Shown here: piece after piece, positions 5,149 to 7,937 of the stretch
Layout of the letters: each line of letters starts with the position of its first letter
How positions within the stretch are numbered: the first letter of the stretch is position 1
NCBI GenBank assembly: GCA_026392575.1
Contig: JAPLBU010000129.1
Span: 1 to 7,937 of the forward strand
Origin: Actinomycetota bacterium
Lineage (GTDB): Bacteria > Actinomycetota > Actinomycetes > S36-B12
Reading direction: 5' to 3'
Length of the DNA: 7,937 bases
Notes under the pieces: model-generated
What the model saw: only the letters and a program-made list of their open reading frames with translations
Told to the model about the DNA's origin: nothing
Databases searched by the model: none
Position numbers and translations under genes: made by a program

Positions 5149-7008
5149 GTGACGTCAGCAGTGAACTCGAGGCGCGTCCTGCTCGATGTCACCGATCTTG
5201 TGGAGTTTCTGCAGCGGCAGGAGTCGGTGTCCGGAGTGCAGCGGGTGATCGCGGAGACGGCACCCCATCTCCTTGCTGCAGATCCAGGTGCATCCCCGGT
5301 CATCCTTGATCGTGGGCGAGGGGTTTTCGTCGGGCTGTCACCGGCCGAGACGGCACTATTGATCACCCGCGGTGCGTCGGCTGCGGCCGAAATCGGACGA
5401 AGTGAACTGTCAACCGCCGCCGCGGCATGCCTCGCCCGGGCAACCACAGCTGATCCCGTGCGTATCGACGACACCTGCACCCTGGTCTTCCTCGGTGCCG
5501 TGTGGATCAATGATGCGCTGATGCTCGCTGCGCGCGACGCGCATGCTGCCGGTGCGCGTTGCGTCTACCTGCTGTACGACCTGACACCGGTGCTCGAGAC
5601 CGGACACACCGCGGCTGTCAACCAACTCTTCGACCGATACCTCAACCTCATCACACAGACCGCATCCCGCATCCCAGCCATCTCCGAGTCGAGTCGCCGC
5701 GACTACGAGCACCACTGTGTGAAACGGGACTGGGATTCCGTACCGGGCAGTGTCACCGGGCTCCCCTGCGGCATAACTCCCGACCAGTTCGACACGCTGG
5801 AGTCGCCGTGGCCGCGGCCCTATGTGCTGTTCGTCGGCACGGTGGAGTCGCGCAAGAACCACCTAATGGCGTTGCGTGCATGGCAGGTGCTGCTAGATCG
5901 CCATGGACCGGCAAACGTGCCGGATCTCGTCTGCGTCGGCCGGCTCGGCTGGCATGCGGATACGTTCTTGCGCGAATACGTTGAGTCGGCCGGGCTTGGC
6001 GGAAAGCTGAGCGTCCTGTCGTCCAGCGTTACCGACGAGGAGCTCGCCTGTTTCTACGCGCACGCGGAGTTCACGATCTACCCATCTCGCTACGAGGGCT
6101 GGGGGCTCCCGGTGTCCGAGAGTCTGGCCTTCGGTCGACTGCCGGTGGTCGCGTACAACTCATCGCTGCCAGAGGCTGGTCGGGACCTCGCCGCCTACTT
6201 CCGCTCCGACGACCTAGATGATTTCGTGCACGTAATCGAGACCCGAGCGCTAGACCTGCCGGCACGAAACGAGGCGGAGGCACGCATTCGAGCGGATCGC
6301 GCTCCCGCGATTACCTGGGCCGATGTGGCCGACACTATGCGCGACGAGGTGGCGGCTGCGGCCGCTGCGGAAGCGAGGACACCGGTGATCCCAGAGATCG
6401 AGCTCGGCCGCGAGTACATGCTGGCTGTCGGCCAACCTGCACCCGATGCCGGGCACGCCGATCAGTACCTCGCGCATCTGCAGGACGACGGATTGACGCC
6501 GATGCTGCGACAGCCGCGGGGTGAGCGCGACTACGAAGTCGTCGATGCGGCGGTGATCGGCACCTTTGGTTCACCGCAGGTCTGGGGTAACGAACTGCGG
6601 CCCGGTCGGCGGGCAGACATCCGGATCATCCGGCCCGAGGACGGCCCACTCAGTCTGCTGCTGTCAACGCGATCCATGCCCGGCCTGGCGACGATCGAGG
6701 CGGTTGGCCCGGGGGGACCAGTGCGCGAGGACGTCTACCTTGGTTCCGTCATCACCCTGCGACTCGGCGACGGTCAGGCAGGGGAACCGGCACAGGTGTC
6801 ACTGTCGGTCGTCGATGCGCACGATTCGATCGAGGGCTTCCTCGGTATCCGCTCGTTCGTCGTGCTCCGTTCGGACGACCTGCAGGCCGAGGTGATCGCG
6901 CACAAGACCGCGGCTGAGGCACTGCGCCAGGAACTCGACTTCGTGATGAACACCCGGTCGTGGAAGGTCACAGCACCCCTGCGCAAGTTCAAGGGCCGGG
7001 GAGCGTAA
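5149..7008 (+). CDS. GT4 family glycosyltransferase with C-terminal extension
   Basis: A 619-residue GT-B glycosyltransferase, retaining by family, likely to work on a surface polysaccharide in the cytoplasm. RVLLDVTDLVEF (residues 9-20) and SGVQRVIAE (28-36) are the N-terminal acceptor-domain signature of a subgroup in O-antigen and exopolysaccharide loci. The donor domain starts at YVLFVGTVESRKNH (225-238) and carries YEGWGLPVSESLAFG (315-329), an E-x7-E motif with E316 and E324. The GT4 core ends near residue 405. The remainder is extra: a beta-rich stretch (about 465-575, containing FLGIRSF 564-570) that I do not recognise, then a short helix (575-600) and the tail TRSWKVTAPLR (602-612), often seen at the ends of polysaccharide glycosyltransferases. 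The GTG at 5149 is preferred over GTG 5161 because of the -10 spacing. The last codons form one arm of the terminator hairpin. Donor sugar unknown; rhamnose or mannose are plausible. Confidence 0.92.
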   Translation: MTSAVNSRRVLLDVTDLVEFLQRQESVSGVQRVIAETAPHLLAADPGASPVILDRGRGVFVGLSPAETALLITRGASAAAEIGRSELSTAAAACLARATTADPVRIDDTCTLVFLGAVWINDALMLAARDAHAAGARCVYLLYDLTPVLETGHTAAVNQLFDRYLNLITQTASRIPAISESSRRDYEHHCVKRDWDSVPGSVTGLPCGITPDQFDTLESPWPRPYVLFVGTVESRKNHLMALRAWQVLLDRHGPANVPDLVCVGRLGWHADTFLREYVESAGLGGKLSVLSSSVTDEELACFYAHAEFTIYPSRYEGWGLPVSESLAFGRLPVVAYNSSLPEAGRDLAAYFRSDDLDDFVHVIETRALDLPARNEAEARIRADRAPAITWADVADTMRDEVAAAAAAEARTPVIPEIELGREYMLAVGQPAPDAGHADQYLAHLQDDGLTPMLRQPRGERDYEVVDAAVIGTFGSPQVWGNELRPGRRADIRIIRPEDGPLSLLLSTRSMPGLATIEAVGPGGPVREDVYLGSVITLRLGDGQAGEPAQVSLSVVDAHDSIEGFLGIRSFVVLRSDDLQAEVIAHKTAAEALRQELDFVMNTRSWKVTAPLRKFKGRGA

Positions 7009-7025
7009 CTCCCCGGCCCTTGAAC
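6987..7025. terminator. perfect 17-bp hairpin with the GT4 stop codon in its loop
   Basis: GTTCAAGGGCCGGGGAG (6987-7003) pairs without mismatch with 7009-7025; the 5-nt loop CGTAA contains the TAA stop of the GT4 gene (7006-7008). There is no T-tract on either strand, as is common for actinobacterial terminators. It lies between convergent genes (the next stop codon, minus strand, begins at 7045), so it could end transcripts from both sides. The left arm encodes the last residues of the glycosyltransferase. Confidence 0.75.
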
Positions 7026-7042
7026 GCGATGCTGTCAGCGCG

Positions 7043-7937
7043 TCAGCGGCGCGGCTTCCGCGGTGGGTTGGTGACGGTGATCGTGTAGGTCTCGCTGCCG
7101 GGCGTGAGTGTCGCGTTGCCGGGCGTGATGGCCGTGACCTGGCACTGGCCAGCACTCAGCGCGGTGAGTACTGCACCCGCGATGACGCAGGGACCCTGCT
7201 CACTGAACACGACCGGAGTGCCCGACGCGCTCGCGCCGACCAGAGTGACCGTGGAACCGGCCGTCATGGAGATGGGCTGGGCGATGGACCACACCGGCTG
7301 GGTGGGCGGGTTGACGGTGATGTTGTCCGCCGCACGAGCCGGCAACACGTTCACGACCTGGCTGGATGTGCCGTTGGACCACACCAGACCGGCTTGCGAC
7401 GGGCTGGCGCCCGTATACGCCACCGAAATGGTGTGGATACCAGACGTCGGAGGCGCCCATAGGAAGGACGCAACCCCGTTGGTTGTGGGCATCGAACCGC
7501 TGATGCCGACGCCATCCATCGTCCAGGCAACGGTGCCTTCGGGGTAGCCGGCGCCGAGGACGGCTTGGAAGGCGGTCGGTGTTCCGACATAGAGGTTCGT
7601 CGGCCAACGCATGGCGACGACCGTGTCGGCGGTCGTCGCGTTCGGCTGTGAGACCGGGCTCGTTGAGGCGCCCTGTCCACCCGATGCGGGGAGGTAACTG
7701 GCCTTGATCGCGATGGGACCGCCTGTTGACGGGGTCCAAGGGACGGTGGCGGTGGATGTGCTGCTACCGAAGGATCCCGTCAGAGCGGCACCTCCAAGAG
7801 CAGCTCCACTAGCGGTTGTCAGTGACACCGAACCGGTCGGTGCCAGTGTGCCGATGGGAGCGACAACACCCACGAGGAGGTTGTTGTTGACGTTCTGCTG
7901 CACGTTGTTCTGCGCCAGCAGCACCGTGTAGGTGGGC
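7043..7937 (-). CDS. secreted Ig-like repeat protein (partial, 5' end off the right edge)
   Basis: The C-terminal 297 residues or so of a probable extracellular protein. The reading frame is open to the window edge (it reads PTYTV before the internal GTG at 7924), so the real start lies outside. Three Ig-like beta-sandwich units are suggested. The first has GSVSLTT and IAIKASYLP, the second GTVAWTMDG and GIHTISVAYTG, and the third TVTLVGASASGTPVVF followed by a Cys pair in GPCVIAGAVLTALSAGQC and ending SETYTITV. This third unit resembles repeats in actinobacterial surface proteins where an xxC...C pair probably forms a disulfide. The composition is rich in Ser, Thr, Gly, Ala and Val with few charged residues, as in secreted proteins. 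The tail PPRKPRR has no LPxTG motif and no membrane anchor. A local QNNVQQNVNNN stretch lies near the right edge. Function unknown; adhesion or wall structure is a guess. It is convergent to the GT4 gene, so not obviously part of the glycan operons. Confidence 0.82.
   Translation of the reverse strand, partial: PTYTVLLAQNNVQQNVNNNLLVGVVAPIGTLAPTGSVSLTTASGAALGGAALTGSFGSSTSTATVPWTPSTGGPIAIKASYLPASGGQGASTSPVSQPNATTADTVVAMRWPTNLYVGTPTAFQAVLGAGYPEGTVAWTMDGVGISGSMPTTNGVASFLWAPPTSGIHTISVAYTGASPSQAGLVWSNGTSSQVVNVLPARAADNITVNPPTQPVWSIAQPISMTAGSTVTLVGASASGTPVVFSEQGPCVIAGAVLTALSAGQCQVTAITPGNATLTPGSETYTITVTNPPRKPRR

Noticed and set aside
5150..5157. TGACGTCA palindrome at the start of the GT4 gene
   Set aside because: An 8-bp palindrome is common by chance and this one lies in the first codons; nothing else supports a regulator site.
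7922..7924. GTG at 7924 as the start of the Ig-like protein
   Set aside because: The frame stays open to the window edge and reads PTYTV, a typical strand end of a preceding Ig-like unit; no signal peptide follows this GTG. The gene is treated as partial.

Overview
This window is a chromosomal segment from a high-GC Gram-positive bacterium, most likely an actinomycete (Actinomycetota). The evidence is GC-rich codon use throughout, frequent GTG starts, an RmlC that matches the mycobacterial form in the numbering of its key residues, several genes that look leaderless, and a strong GC-rich hairpin terminator without a T-tract. I cannot name a genus. The content is a cell-surface polysaccharide locus with an unrelated-looking secreted protein at its right edge.

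Layout from left to right. Bases 1-455 (minus) hold the N-terminal three quarters of RmlC, which makes dTDP-L-rhamnose; its 3' end lies off the left edge. A 64-bp divergent gap follows. Bases 520-1632 (plus) encode a DUF1972-type glycosyltransferase like known rhamnosyltransferases. It overlaps by four bases (ATGA) a GT2 glycosyltransferase at 1629-2468, so the two form an operon. Only 3 bp separate that operon from a convergent minus-strand pair. The upstream gene of the pair is a PAPS-type sulfotransferase (4207-5028) and the downstream gene is a 574-residue polytopic membrane protein resembling GT-C enzymes (2472-4196). A 120-bp divergent gap leads to a large plus-strand GT4 glycosyltransferase (5149-7008) with an extra C-terminal region. 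It ends in a perfect 17-bp hairpin. Beyond that, on the minus strand, is the C-terminal part of a secreted Ig-like repeat protein (7043 to the right edge).

A coherent, inferred reading is that RmlC supplies dTDP-rhamnose, the DUF1972, GT2 and GT4 enzymes assemble a rhamnose-containing glycan on the cytoplasmic side, the GT-C-like protein adds or modifies sugars outside the membrane, and the sulfotransferase sulfates the glycan or its precursor. A sulfated surface polysaccharide is the most interesting biological hypothesis here.

Regulation shows a clear pattern. Four genes (rmlC, DUF1972, membrane protein, GT4) start with GTG and have a TANNNT -10 hexamer ending 6 or 7 nt before the start codon, the geometry expected of leaderless mRNAs. 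The other two genes with visible starts (GT2, sulfotransferase) use ATG and have a purine-rich Shine-Dalgarno sequence.

No stretch longer than 300 bases lacks a gene. I see no tRNA, rRNA, CRISPR array, insertion sequence or attachment site.
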